A stretch of 64,000 bases of DNA, taken from the NCBI GenBank assembly GCA_947385775.1, contig CANDMI010000001.1, positions 1 through 64,000 of the forward strand. The letters run 5' to 3'. How positions within the stretch are numbered: position 1 is the first letter of the stretch; the number at the start of each line of letters is the position of its first letter. Both the position numbers and the translations under genes were made by a program. The notes under the pieces are model-generated. The model did no database searches. It had not been told where the DNA came from and worked only from the letters and a program-made list of their open reading frames with translations. The stretch is from an uncultured Eubacterium sp. Lineage in GTDB: Bacteria > Bacillota > Clostridia > Lachnospirales > Lachnospiraceae. Below are positions 43,983-52,957 of this stretch, one piece after another.

Positions 43983-46322
43983 TTACTCTGCATCCTCCGC
44001 AGGTTTCACCGCATCGGTACGGAAAATAAGCTTTGACGTGGTTTTCACGCCTTCCTTTGCGCCGCTGAATGTGCCGTAATCCTCCCCGGCCCGGATAATT
44101 GCCTGGATACGCTCTGTCAAAGCTTTCACATCCCCGTTGTACGCGTCCGTCAGCTTGGAAATTGCTTTTTCATCAAACTCATTTAACCCGTCAGACAGCT
44201 CGTGCGCCCCGTCGTTTAGCTTTGTTACGCCGTCGCTGATCTTTGCCGCGCCGTTATCCAGCTTTGTTACGCCATCATGAATCTTTTCCGCGCCATCGCC
44301 CAGTTTAGACACCCCGTCCTTTAACGCGGCGTTGTTGCTGACCAGCTCATCCGCGCCTGCCTGTAGCTTTCCAATGCCGCTTTTTAGCGCCGGCATACTG
44401 TCCGCCAACTGCTGGGCGCCGGCGCTTAACGCCGCCGTGCCGCTTACAAGGCTATAGCCGCTTTTCGCATCTTTTGCTTCGATAGCTGCCGCCGCCTGCT
44501 TTTTCGCGGACTGCGCGCCCTGGACTGCCGCCGCTTCCCCTGCCTGCTTTGCAGCCGCCTTACATGCGCCTGTAACCGACGCGCCGACTGCCGGAGCGCC
44601 CTGGCTTGCGATGCCGTTTGTAAGCGCTCCTGCCAGTGCGGATGATAAACCGCCGTTTAAAAGCGCGTTTGCAAAATACGCCGCGTAAGTAGTCTCCGTG
44701 CCAGGCACAAGGCTTTTACAAACCTCCGGGGAATAAGACTTGCCGGACGCGTCCGTAAACCCATTTGCGGCATAATACTCCGCCAATGCCGCCACAACGC
44801 CCTCAGACGTCAGCCCCTTGGACTGCATCCCGAGCTGGATGCCGGACTGGACGGACTGCACCGTAGCGTCGCTTGTCATTGTAGTATTAAAATTTTGCAC
44901 CGCCGCGTTATAGATCATATTATAAGTGTCCGAGCCTTCCTGAAACTGCGCGTCTACGGTAGCGTCTACCTGCTGCTTTGCGGCCGCTTTCTCTTTATCC
45001 GTCATTGGCGCATTCAAAGCCTGATCCAGCTTTTGTACGCCGTCGTGGATTGTCTTTGCGCTGGAGTTTAACGTATGAACCCCGGATTCCAGCGTGCCGG
45101 ATTCGCCGCTTAGCGTCCGAATGCCATCCGCAAGCTGTGTGGCCCCGTCGGTATAAGCGTTTATGCCGTCTTTCAGCGTGCCAGCCCCGTTCGTAAATTC
45201 GCCCATACTGTCACGCAGCGTGCCAGTTCCATCTGTAAATTCGCCCATACTGTCATGCAGCGTTACGGTTCCGTCCTCTAACTTGCTGCCGCCGTCCTTT
45301 AACTGGCCCATCGCTTCGTTTAAATCGTCAATCGTTTCGTCCAGCTCGCTGAAATCCAGCTCTCCTGATATGTCCATATCCGACAACAGCCCTGTCATGG
45401 CAACGGTAGCCGTCATTTCCAGCGAGAAATCCTCTACATCCGCATTCACCTCAACATATTCTGGAAATTCAAAATCCTTATCAAATTTGCCATCGCTTGT
45501 ATTCAGATTTTCTTTTAAGCCCGGCATCGCAATGCCAACCACTACATTTTTACTGCCGTCGGATAACACCTTGCCATGGTTCACCGTTACATTGCGAAAG
45601 CTGTCGTCAAACACAAGACCGGACACCACGGTAAACGGCACATAGATCCGCTCTTTTTTCCCGTTGATTTTTGCAGTCGTCTTTGCATGGTTTTCATAGT
45701 CAAAACGGATGGTCACATTGCCGCTTTTCCCGGCCAACTCCTGCGGGGAAATTTCCTTTCCGTCCAAATAATAGGTCACGCTCTGGGTAATTGGCGTTTC
45801 CTTATCCGTCGTGCCCTGGTAATAAATATCTTCCCCGTTTGCCTGCCAGGTAATATTTTTTCCATCCTGTGTAAACGTCTCGTCTCCTTTTACGTTTTCA
45901 ATTTCAGTTAAATCAGACACGTCCTGGATTTCTTTGCTTTTGGAGCCGTTTTTTAACCAGCCGCTTACAATGGTCTTGGTTACATTCCCGTTTGCGTCGG
46001 TAATCAGATAGACCGTTTCTTCCTTTCCGTCTTTGCTTTGCGTTTTCTCTTTATCCTTTTGAAATACGGAAAGCAGTTTGGAAGAAATATCTTCTTTTTC
46101 TTCTTTTTTATTCTCTTTTTTCAAACCCTGCGCTTTTTCGACTTTTCCGCCTTTATCCTTTTTCACGGCTGACTGTGCCGCGCTTACCTGCGCCTCGACT
46201 TTTCCGGCCTGTATCTGGCTAAGACCGATCCCGCCGCCAGCTAAAGCCACACATAAAATTCCCGCTATCACGCGCATCGTATATTTATTTTGAAAATATT
46301 GTTTTAATTCCTGAAATTTCAT
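43983..46322 (-). CDS. X-X-X-Leu-X-X-Gly heptad-repeat protein, MMPL partner
   Basis: A 779-residue protein with one N-terminal membrane segment (about 15-34) and a long outside region. Two blocks of heptad repeats of the form LxDGxxK (about 333-420 and 665-735, e.g. DGVTKLDNGAAKISDGVTKL) are the pattern of TIGR03057-like proteins and of YhgE/Pip adaptors; between lies an Ala-rich part with CKSLVPGTETTYAAYFANAL. There is no C-terminal membrane domain, unlike YhgE. A 42-base tandem DNA repeat encodes SMGEFTDGTGTLRD. It directly follows the MMPL gene, so it is probably its extracytoplasmic partner. Confidence 0.8.
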   Translation of the reverse strand: MKFQELKQYFQNKYTMRVIAGILCVALAGGGIGLSQIQAGKVEAQVSAAQSAVKKDKGGKVEKAQGLKKENKKEEKEDISSKLLSVFQKDKEKTQSKDGKEETVYLITDANGNVTKTIVSGWLKNGSKSKEIQDVSDLTEIENVKGDETFTQDGKNITWQANGEDIYYQGTTDKETPITQSVTYYLDGKEISPQELAGKSGNVTIRFDYENHAKTTAKINGKKERIYVPFTVVSGLVFDDSFRNVTVNHGKVLSDGSKNVVVGIAMPGLKENLNTSDGKFDKDFEFPEYVEVNADVEDFSLEMTATVAMTGLLSDMDISGELDFSELDETIDDLNEAMGQLKDGGSKLEDGTVTLHDSMGEFTDGTGTLRDSMGEFTNGAGTLKDGINAYTDGATQLADGIRTLSGESGTLESGVHTLNSSAKTIHDGVQKLDQALNAPMTDKEKAAAKQQVDATVDAQFQEGSDTYNMIYNAAVQNFNTTMTSDATVQSVQSGIQLGMQSKGLTSEGVVAALAEYYAANGFTDASGKSYSPEVCKSLVPGTETTYAAYFANALLNGGLSSALAGALTNGIASQGAPAVGASVTGACKAAAKQAGEAAAVQGAQSAKKQAAAAIEAKDAKSGYSLVSGTAALSAGAQQLADSMPALKSGIGKLQAGADELVSNNAALKDGVSKLGDGAEKIHDGVTKLDNGAAKISDGVTKLNDGAHELSDGLNEFDEKAISKLTDAYNGDVKALTERIQAIIRAGEDYGTFSGAKEGVKTTSKLIFRTDAVKPAEDAE

Positions 46323-46416
46323 TAAAAACGCCCTCCATATATAAATCTTTTATTATTTAAATTTTGAAATATCCACATTTTATCTTAAAATATACAGATC
46401 CTTTCAGATAAAATAT

Positions 46417-48522
46417 TTATAAAACCGCCGACTCCGCTTTCACCTTTTTTTCCCTATTTAAAAACCCCGCGCTGGTCTTGCAGATCAGTTTATCAAATAC
46501 CATAAACATCGCCGGTAAAATAAACGCAACCACAAGCAGGCTGATGATGGCGCCCCTTGCCAGCAGTACGCATAAGGAGCTTATCATATCGATGCTGGAA
46601 TACAGCCCTACGCCAAAGGTGGCCGCGAAAAAGCTAAGCGCGCTGATAAATACGGACTGCAAAGAGCCGTTTAACGCGGCAGCTACCGCATCCCGTTTTT
46701 CGGAGCCATGGTTCCTGGCATATTTATATTTATTTGTCATTAAAATCGCATAATCTACCGTAGCGCCAAGCTGAATCGTCCCGATTACGATCGACGCGAT
46801 AAACGGCAGCACAGTCCCAGTATAGGACGGGATGCCCATATTGATAAATATGGCAAACTCAATTACCGCGACCAGAATAACCGGAAGGGATATGGATTTT
46901 AAAACAATGGCAATGATCAAAAAGATCAATACGATCGATACCGCGCTTACGGTTTTAAAATCCTTATCGGTAATCTGGATCAAATCCTGGGTGCAAGGCG
47001 CTTCCCCGATCAGCATCGCCGATTTGTCGTATTTTTTGATCAGCCCCTTAATCTCGTCGCACTGTGCATTGACTTCATCGGACGCCGTCTTATATTCCGA
47101 TATAAGAAAGATCAACTGGTTTTTCCCATTATCCAACACTTCTTTTATAGAATCCGGAGCCATTTCCACTGGAAACGTCGGCCCTAATACCGAATCCAGC
47201 CCAAGGGCCAGCTTTACGCCCTTTATCTGTTCAAGCTCCTGGATCATACTGCGGGTCTGCTTGCGCCCAAGCCCGCTGTCCGCGATCACGATATGTGTGG
47301 CCCCGGTTTCAAAAACTTCTTCCAGCTCATTGTTCGCCATTACGCTTTCTAAATCTTCCGGCAATGTGCCAGCCAGGTCATAATATACTTTGTTATGTGT
47401 ATAGCCATACAAAGCAGGCCCCAGTATGAGCAAAAACAGCGCGATAAAAATCACATACCTTTTTGTAACAAACCCGCCGATCCTGCCCAGATCCGGTATG
47501 ATCGGGCGATGCTTTGTTTTTTCAATCGCGCCGTCAAATACAAGTATCATAGCCGGAAGTATGGTGACGCATCCGATCACGCCCAACACAACGCCCTTTG
47601 CCATCACGATCCCAAGGTCAAGCCCCAGAGTAAAGGTCATAAAGCACATTGCAAGAAAGCCCGCGACCGTCGTAATGGAGCTGCCCACCACGGATGTAAA
47701 GGTATTGTTGATCGCATGTGCCATGGCCCGGTTTTTATCCCCAGGGAAACGTCCCTGATAATCCTGGTAGCTGTGCCAGAGGAATATGGAATAATCCATC
47801 GTGACCGCAAGCTGCAAAACCGCCGCCAGAGCCTGTGTGATAAAGGAAATCTCCCCGGCTACAAAGTTGGTTCCAAGGTTATAAATAATCGCCATCCCAA
47901 TACTTAACAGGAAAAACAGCGGGATTAAAAACGAATCCATCGTAAGCGCCAATACGATCGTGGAAAGCCCTGCCGCTATAACTACGTACATGATGGCTTC
48001 GCTGTTGCATATTTTTTTAATATCCGTAACCACCGCAGACATGCCGCTTAGCAGGCATTGCTTATCGGTCAGGCCGCGGATCTGCTCTACGGCTTCTAAC
48101 GTTTCATCCGCCGACATGGACGTATCCAGCAAAACGAGCATCATCGTTGCATTTTTTTCTTTATCTTCAAACGCTTTTTCCACATCATCCGGTAAAATTT
48201 CCGTCGGCACCGTAATATCCGCTAGGGAATCATACCAGAGGACTGCCTTTACGTGCTCCACTTCTTCGATCTGCTTCTTTAAACTGGCCACCCCTTTGTT
48301 GTCCATGCCTTCTACAACCGCCACGGAAAACGCTCCGGTTCCAAATTCATCCAGCAGGATATCCTGCCCCTTCATCGTCTCAATATCCTTTGGCAGATAA
48401 GAAAGGATATCATAATTGATCCTGGTTTTTACATATCCAAATACCGACGGAACCAGCAAAAGCAGGCTGATGATCAAAATCGGTATCCGAAACCTTACGA
48501 CTCCTTTTCCAAATTTTTTCAT
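46417..48522 (-). CDS. MMPL/RND-family exporter
   Basis: About 701 residues from the ATG at 48522 (GAGGG upstream); the GTG four codons earlier is too close to it. Two halves, each with one membrane segment, an extracytoplasmic loop of about 130 residues, and five further segments: MMPL architecture, with the conserved LQLAVTMDYSIFLWHSY and IQLGATVDYAILMTNKY motifs at the matching TM4 positions (Asp-Tyr pair for proton coupling). It probably exports a lipid or small hydrophobic substrate. Partner: the downstream heptad protein; likely control by the upstream TetR gene. Confidence 0.9.
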   Translation of the reverse strand: MKKFGKGVVRFRIPILIISLLLLVPSVFGYVKTRINYDILSYLPKDIETMKGQDILLDEFGTGAFSVAVVEGMDNKGVASLKKQIEEVEHVKAVLWYDSLADITVPTEILPDDVEKAFEDKEKNATMMLVLLDTSMSADETLEAVEQIRGLTDKQCLLSGMSAVVTDIKKICNSEAIMYVVIAAGLSTIVLALTMDSFLIPLFFLLSIGMAIIYNLGTNFVAGEISFITQALAAVLQLAVTMDYSIFLWHSYQDYQGRFPGDKNRAMAHAINNTFTSVVGSSITTVAGFLAMCFMTFTLGLDLGIVMAKGVVLGVIGCVTILPAMILVFDGAIEKTKHRPIIPDLGRIGGFVTKRYVIFIALFLLILGPALYGYTHNKVYYDLAGTLPEDLESVMANNELEEVFETGATHIVIADSGLGRKQTRSMIQELEQIKGVKLALGLDSVLGPTFPVEMAPDSIKEVLDNGKNQLIFLISEYKTASDEVNAQCDEIKGLIKKYDKSAMLIGEAPCTQDLIQITDKDFKTVSAVSIVLIFLIIAIVLKSISLPVILVAVIEFAIFINMGIPSYTGTVLPFIASIVIGTIQLGATVDYAILMTNKYKYARNHGSEKRDAVAAALNGSLQSVFISALSFFAATFGVGLYSSIDMISSLCVLLARGAIISLLVVAFILPAMFMVFDKLICKTSAGFLNREKKVKAESAVL

Positions 48523-48586
48523 GTTTTCCCTCACTCTTTCTTTGCTGCGTTTTATTATTTCTTACGAGGGATAGTATAAAAAAAAA

Positions 48587-48610
48587 GATTGAATATGAAA
48601 ATATTCAATC
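48587..48610. promoter_or_regulatory. 24-base palindrome between tetR and MMPL genes
   Basis: GATTGAATAT-GAAA-ATATTCAATC is a perfect 10-base inverted repeat. On the minus strand it is followed by nine T residues (48578-48586), so it can act as a terminator of tetR; it also lies just upstream of TATACT (-10 candidate) of the MMPL gene, so it could be the TetR operator. Which is right is not determined. Confidence 0.6.
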
Positions 48611-48750
48611 CTTTGGATATGTAAATTTCAGGCTGACAAAATTTCGATTTTGTAAAATGAAATATACATTTCTTACTATTTGTATTTTTTTTGTAAATTT
48701 ATTTTATGAATTTATAACTCTCTATATATCCATTTATAATTTTACCTATA

Positions 48751-49317
48751 TCATAAATCCTTTAATGAATCCTCCAGGGAATGGCTAAGCATATATTCAT
48801 ACAGCTCCGCAAGCTCCTGGGCGGGTATGGTCATGCCGCTTTGTATCCACTGGATGACTACAAACACCATAGACTGCCCGTAAAACTGGGCGAGACGTTG
48901 TGGGGTCAGCCACTCGTACTTTGGCTGCCTGCGCCTGCTGCGCTCCTCAAACACCTCCACCAAAAGCCGCTGGATGCAGTCCTGGGCAATGGCGATAAAG
49001 GAATTTTGTCCTTCCAGCCTGCTTGCTTTTGTATAAAATTCCTTTTCTTTTTCGATGTTGATAAATAAAAACGTCATCGCCTGCACCGTCATGCCGCTTC
49101 GTATAAACGGCTTGATCGGCTCGATCAGGTCATGGTCTATGATCCACTCCAAAAGCTCATATTTGTCCTGGAAATGGTTGTAAAACGTCGGGCGTATCAC
49201 GCCCGAGCGGTCTGTGATCTCTTTAATCGTAATCTTTTCAATCGGGCGCCGGCAAGCCAGCTCCTTAAAGCTTTGCGCAAGTATTTGATGAACTTCCCTC
49301 TTTCCTTGTGCCGCCAT
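48751..49317 (-). CDS. TetR/AcrR family transcriptional regulator
   Basis: A 188-residue regulator with an N-terminal helix-turn-helix (about 25-45: IKEITDRSGVIRPTFYNHFQ) and a ligand-binding C-terminal domain with TIPAQELAELYEYMLSHSL at the end. GGAGG lies upstream of the ATG, 11 bases away. It directly precedes the MMPL exporter gene and is the probable repressor; the palindrome at 48587-48610 may be the operator. Confidence 0.88.
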   Translation of the reverse strand: MAAQGKREVHQILAQSFKELACRRPIEKITIKEITDRSGVIRPTFYNHFQDKYELLEWIIDHDLIEPIKPFIRSGMTVQAMTFLFINIEKEKEFYTKASRLEGQNSFIAIAQDCIQRLLVEVFEERSRRRQPKYEWLTPQRLAQFYGQSMVFVVIQWIQSGMTIPAQELAELYEYMLSHSLEDSLKDL

Positions 49318-49320
49318 GCA

Positions 49321-49689
49321 TTATCGATCCTCCAGCTTATTATTCCATAAATCCTCCGATACCGGCATCATCTCCTCCGTCCCTTCCCGCCAGCAAATAA
49401 GCTGATGGGTCTGTTCTTCCCTGCACACCCATGTATTGTCATATATGCCGCTTTCCTCCAGGTCTTTTTCCCCTATGATCCAGACCTTTTGCCCCTTTAA
49501 TGTCAGCGCATACACCTTGTCATACATAACCTTGCCTTCCGGCCTGCCCTCGCATCCAAAATCCGGCTCATCCACACGGTAAATAAATGCCAGCGGGACT
49601 AAATTTTTCCCCTTTACGCGAAACCCGTTTTCCAACCGGTACTGCACATTTAAAATATCCAATATCCCATTATCCATATATGCCGCCAT
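49321..49689 (-). CDS. Hypothetical protein
   Basis: About 122 residues from the ATG at 49689, with AGGAGG seven bases upstream; extension to 49734 is unsupported. Sequence MAAYMDNGILDILNVQYRLE, PDFGCEGRPEGKVMYDKVYA and YDNTWVCREEQTHQLIC suggests a small soluble beta-rich protein with a few Cys; no family recognised. It stands between a 76-residue gene and tetR in the same run, 4 bases before the tetR start. Confidence 0.6.
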   Translation of the reverse strand: MAAYMDNGILDILNVQYRLENGFRVKGKNLVPLAFIYRVDEPDFGCEGRPEGKVMYDKVYALTLKGQKVWIIGEKDLEESGIYDNTWVCREEQTHQLICWREGTEEMMPVSEDLWNNKLEDR

Positions 49690-49723
49690 ATTTTTCCTCC
49701 TAAAACTGAAATACCCCATTCCA

Positions 49724-49954
49724 TCATTCGTCAAATTCCACCGTTACAAAAAAGCCCTTCGGGGTCTGCTTTACATCGGTAACCTTTCCTTTTCTGGATA
49801 CAAGCCTTTCTCGGAAAGGATAATTTGCCGACATCGCAAACGCGTCCCCCAGCGTGTAATAATAAGAATTTGGCAGCTTTCCTTCTGTAACCGGCAAAAC
49901 ATCGCCTTCCTTCAAAAGCCCGGTACGTTCCATTTTAAATTCCATCTGACGCAT
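49724..49954 (-). CDS. Hypothetical protein, 76 residues
   Basis: ATG at 49954 with GGGGGCGG upstream; a longer in-frame reading overlaps the membrane-protein gene and is rejected. Product [38 protein letters not shown], then [19 protein letters not shown]. Small, beta-rich, not recognised; possibly a soluble adaptor with an SH3-like or OB-like fold (guess). Upstream is the DUF308 gene and downstream the 122-residue gene. Confidence 0.5.
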   Translation of the reverse strand: MRQMEFKMERTGLLKEGDVLPVTEGKLPNSYYYTLGDAFAMSANYPFRERLVSRKGKVTDVKQTPKGFFVTVEFDE

Positions 49955-50042
49955 AAATATGCCGCCCCCGTTCTGAAAATGCCATCCCTTGTAAACCCGT
50001 TTACCGGTTTCACGCGATCTGAATGCAAAACTAACCGCCCTG

Positions 50043-50627
50043 CTACAAATCGCGGGACTCCACGTCAATTGGTTCCAGCTGCGCCGCCGCTTTCCTGATG
50101 GCTTTTGTCGTATGATGCACAATGACGATATCGGAAATCCCATCATATACAAGCGCGATCCCGAGGACGCGCACCGCGATCGTAAGCACTCCAAAGGAAT
50201 CACAGATGCAGACCACCCCCAGCGCGAAATTCAAAAGCGCCAGCAAAAACAACAGCTGCCAGTTTCCATTCCCGCTCCGTTTTACTTCCGAAGCCATCTG
50301 GAAATCCTTTAAGCTGTGCATGATCATGACTACGCCAATCCCGATCGGCACCAGCTGCGCCACCGATCCCGGATGGGTAAAAATCCATGCCCCAAGCAAC
50401 ACAAACAATAACCCCGCCGCCACCGACAGCATCCCGGAGCCTTCCATAAAATAGCCAAATAACTGCACCGCCCCCATAACAACTAACAAAACCCCAAAAA
50501 TCCGGCAAATAAGCCCCGTTACTTCTAACGGCCATGCGATCAGCATCACGCCGGACGCAATCGTGATCACCGACGTTAAATAAACCGCAAGGCGGATGCC
50601 TTTTAAAAATTCTTTCATATCGTCCAC
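50043..50627 (-). CDS. HdeD-like DUF308 membrane protein
   Basis: A 194-residue protein with six hydrophobic segments, starting [17 protein letters not shown]; repeats of [19 protein letters not shown] and [20 protein letters not shown] give the two-fold HdeD/DUF308 pattern. HdeD is linked to acid resistance in Escherichia coli, but the role here is unknown. It is the first gene of the run to mntP. Confidence 0.75.
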   Translation of the reverse strand: MDDMKEFLKGIRLAVYLTSVITIASGVMLIAWPLEVTGLICRIFGVLLVVMGAVQLFGYFMEGSGMLSVAAGLLFVLLGAWIFTHPGSVAQLVPIGIGVVMIMHSLKDFQMASEVKRSGNGNWQLLFLLALLNFALGVVCICDSFGVLTIAVRVLGIALVYDGISDIVIVHHTTKAIRKAAAQLEPIDVESRDL

Positions 50628-51002
50628 ACTCCTTTTTCTTATTTATATATGTTGTAACTTTATGTTCGATTATCTGTGCCCTGTAGTCATTCTGTCTAAA
50701 CAGCATTCTTTCTAAATAGCATTCTGTTTAAATAAGCATCCTGTCAGGACATTATAGGTTATTTTACTAAAAAATACAACTCTTAGCGCCATATTTTTTT
50801 GTGGAATAATGACGATTTACAATTCCGCCAATCCATGATATCTTTATTTTATCGATTCGGTGTGTCGGCATGTCACACATTTTGCCAAACGGCTCTCACT
50901 GTGCATCTGTATTTTCTGTTGCAATTCCCAGTGAAATCCTTTATTTAATCTTGTAAAAATCAACAGTTACTTCATTTCATCACTTCAAAGGAGGGTTCTT
51001 TT
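50628..51002. other. Gene-free spacer upstream of DUF308 and the Big_2 gene
   Basis: About 375 bases with no CDS. It contains three 16-17-base direct repeats plus a partial fourth at 50688-50746, an imperfect inverted GTGTG/CACAC pair near 50860-50880, and the ribosome site AAAGGAGGG of the Big_2 gene. Two divergent transcripts start from it. Confidence 0.6.
50688..50746. repeat. Tandem 16-base repeats upstream of DUF308
   Basis: CATTCTGTCTAAACAG at 50688, CATTCTTTCTAAATAG at 50704, CATTCTGTTTAAATAAG at 50720 and a partial CATCCTGTCA at 50737. The regular 16-base step places copies about 1.5 helix turns apart. They lie 60-120 bases upstream of the DUF308 start and could be regulator sites. 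Confidence 0.75.
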
Positions 51003-51812
51003 ATGAAACGCAAATCTATTTATTCTTTTTTTTCTGTCTTTTTATTAGCGGTCGCGCTGTTGTTTACTCCGCTTACCCGGATGACGGTTGACGCAAAAGC
51101 AAAGCTTTTCCCAATCGTCGTTTTGACAAAATATTCCCATACGATGTCTGTGGGCGATGAATTTCAGCTAATCGCAGTCGCCTCCACCGGAAAACTGCCG
51201 ACCTTTCGCAGCAGCAGATCCTCTGTCGCCTCCGTAAACACCTACGGCGTGATAACTGCAAAAAAAGCCGGGACCTGTAAGATCACGGCAAAAATCAAAG
51301 GCGGCGAAGCATCCTGCGCAATAACCGTAAGGCCGACCACCGTAACAATCCGGCCGGCAAGCATTACCCTGTTTCGCCAGGAAACAAAGACGCTGACGGC
51401 AGATGTCTCAACCGGGCATATGCCGGTCTGGAAATCCAGCCGCAGCAGCGTCGTGGAAGTGGATGAAAACGGGACCATTACCGCCATCAAGCATGGCACG
51501 GCATACGTTACCGCAAAAGCAGACGGCGTTACCGCAAAATGCAAGGTTACCGTAAAGCAGCCTACGATCCGGCTGTCGTCTTCAACCCTCGAATTAAACG
51601 AGGGAAGCACGCACTTGCTGACCGCTGTCGTCTCCTCCGGAAATCAGCCTGAATGGACGACCAGCAACATGAACGTCGCAACGGTCAACCAATACGGACG
51701 CATCACGACGCATCAAAAAGGGCGGGCATATATTTACGCCCGGGAAGACGGCGCGAAAGCAAGCTGTCGTATCGTGGTCAAAGACCCAAAGGAAAAAAGC
51801 AAAAAGCGTTGA
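51003..51812 (+). CDS. Secreted protein with three Ig-like (Big_2) domains
   Basis: A 269-residue secreted protein. A signal peptide (about 1-31, MKRKSIYSFFSVFLLAVALL) is followed by three repeats of about 75-78 residues, each with a LEVG-like onset, WKSSRSSV or FRSSRSSVA, and GTCKITAKIKGGEAS-type ends, as in Big_2 domains of surface adhesins. No LPXTG motif is seen at the C-terminus, so anchoring is not clear. AAAGGAGGG lies nine bases before the ATG. Single-gene unit. Confidence 0.85.
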   Translation: MKRKSIYSFFSVFLLAVALLFTPLTRMTVDAKAKLFPIVVLTKYSHTMSVGDEFQLIAVASTGKLPTFRSSRSSVASVNTYGVITAKKAGTCKITAKIKGGEASCAITVRPTTVTIRPASITLFRQETKTLTADVSTGHMPVWKSSRSSVVEVDENGTITAIKHGTAYVTAKADGVTAKCKVTVKQPTIRLSSSTLELNEGSTHLLTAVVSSGNQPEWTTSNMNVATVNQYGRITTHQKGRAYIYAREDGAKASCRIVVKDPKEKSKKR

Positions 51813-51925
51813 CAAAGCTTTTATCTTTCAAAGTCTGATTCCGCAATCTGATTCATAATCTGATTTAAACCAATCTTATAAATGCCGCGCGCCGAATCGC
51901 GCTTTCTTTGAATCAGATCACACGG

Positions 51926-52882
51926 TCAGATCACCCAATCCCATACCCATTCCTCTTTTCCATCGCCCTTTGGCGGGTCTGCCTGGAATGTCATTTCCGG
52001 AGCCTTGAGCGACACCTTGGTATAGGCTGGGACGGACTCGGTAATAAACGTATTTCCGCCAATAATGGAATTTGCGCCAATGACTGTTTCCCCGCCTAAA
52101 ATCGTCGCGCCGGAATAAATCGTAACGTTATTTTCAATCGTCGGATGACGCTTTACCTCTGCCAAAAGCTGCCCTTTTCTCGTAGAAAGCGCGCCAAGCG
52201 TCACGCCCTGGTACAGTTTTACATTATTTCCAATTTTTGTCGTTTCTCCGATCACGACCCCAGTTCCATGGTCAATAAAGAAATATTCCCCGATGACCGC
52301 TCCCGGGTTGATGTCAATTCCCGTACGGCTATGGGCGTATTCGCTCATAATGCGCGGGATAAACGGAACCTTTTTCACATACAGCTCATGGGCGATGCGG
52401 TATACAAATATCGCAAACACCCCCGGATAGGAAGATATGACTTCCTGCCTGCTTTTTGCCGCCGGGTCCCCGTCAAAGCCCGCCTGCACGTCTTTTAAGA
52501 GCATATTTTGGATATGCGCCAAAGAACCAATAAAATAATGGGAGATCTCCTTCGCCTGTTTTGCAGCCTCCAGCTGGGTCTGCCCTTCGTTGGAATACAA
52601 AAGCGCGATCTCCACCTGCTGCTCTAACTCCCTTCGGATGCTGTTTAACGTATTGCCGACAAAATATTTTGCGTCTGTATATTCAAAATTTTTTTCTTCA
52701 AAATAACCCGGAAACATCAGCGAGCGCAGCCGCTTGATCAGCACAATGATATTGCTCCTGCCTGGAAGCCTGCGGTTTTCCTTCGTCACAAACACTTCGT
52801 CTGAAATATAGTTTTGGGTGATATCGCAGACCACCTGGTCAAAATCCGTTTTATCTGTTTTATTTTTATTCAAAACGGTCAT
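51926..52882 (-). CDS. cysE: Serine O-acetyltransferase (CysE/EpsC-like)
   Basis: About 318 residues (start ATG 52882, GGGGGC upstream). It has an N-terminal helical region (about 1-175) and a left-handed beta helix of hexapeptides (about 190-295: DINPGAVIGEYFFIDHGTGV, IGNNVKLYQGVTLGALS, VTIYSGATILGGETVIGANS). Converts serine and acetyl-CoA to O-acetylserine for cysteine synthesis. It is longer than short EpsC (about 220), because of the N-terminal region, so it resembles the long clostridial SAT type. Confidence 0.88.
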   Translation of the reverse strand: MTVLNKNKTDKTDFDQVVCDITQNYISDEVFVTKENRRLPGRSNIIVLIKRLRSLMFPGYFEEKNFEYTDAKYFVGNTLNSIRRELEQQVEIALLYSNEGQTQLEAAKQAKEISHYFIGSLAHIQNMLLKDVQAGFDGDPAAKSRQEVISSYPGVFAIFVYRIAHELYVKKVPFIPRIMSEYAHSRTGIDINPGAVIGEYFFIDHGTGVVIGETTKIGNNVKLYQGVTLGALSTRKGQLLAEVKRHPTIENNVTIYSGATILGGETVIGANSIIGGNTFITESVPAYTKVSLKAPEMTFQADPPKGDGKEEWVWDWVI

Positions 52883-52957
52883 AATCTTGCCCCCATTTTC
52901 AAAAGACATATGTCATTCATGCCTTTTTTCATATCTTTTTATACCTTATTCATGCAT

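Noticed and set aside
50043-50203. N-terminal extension of the 76-residue gene
   Set aside because: The in-frame extension lies inside the DUF308 gene and has no ribosome site.
50688-50746. CRISPR array
   Set aside because: Repeat units abut with no unique spacers.
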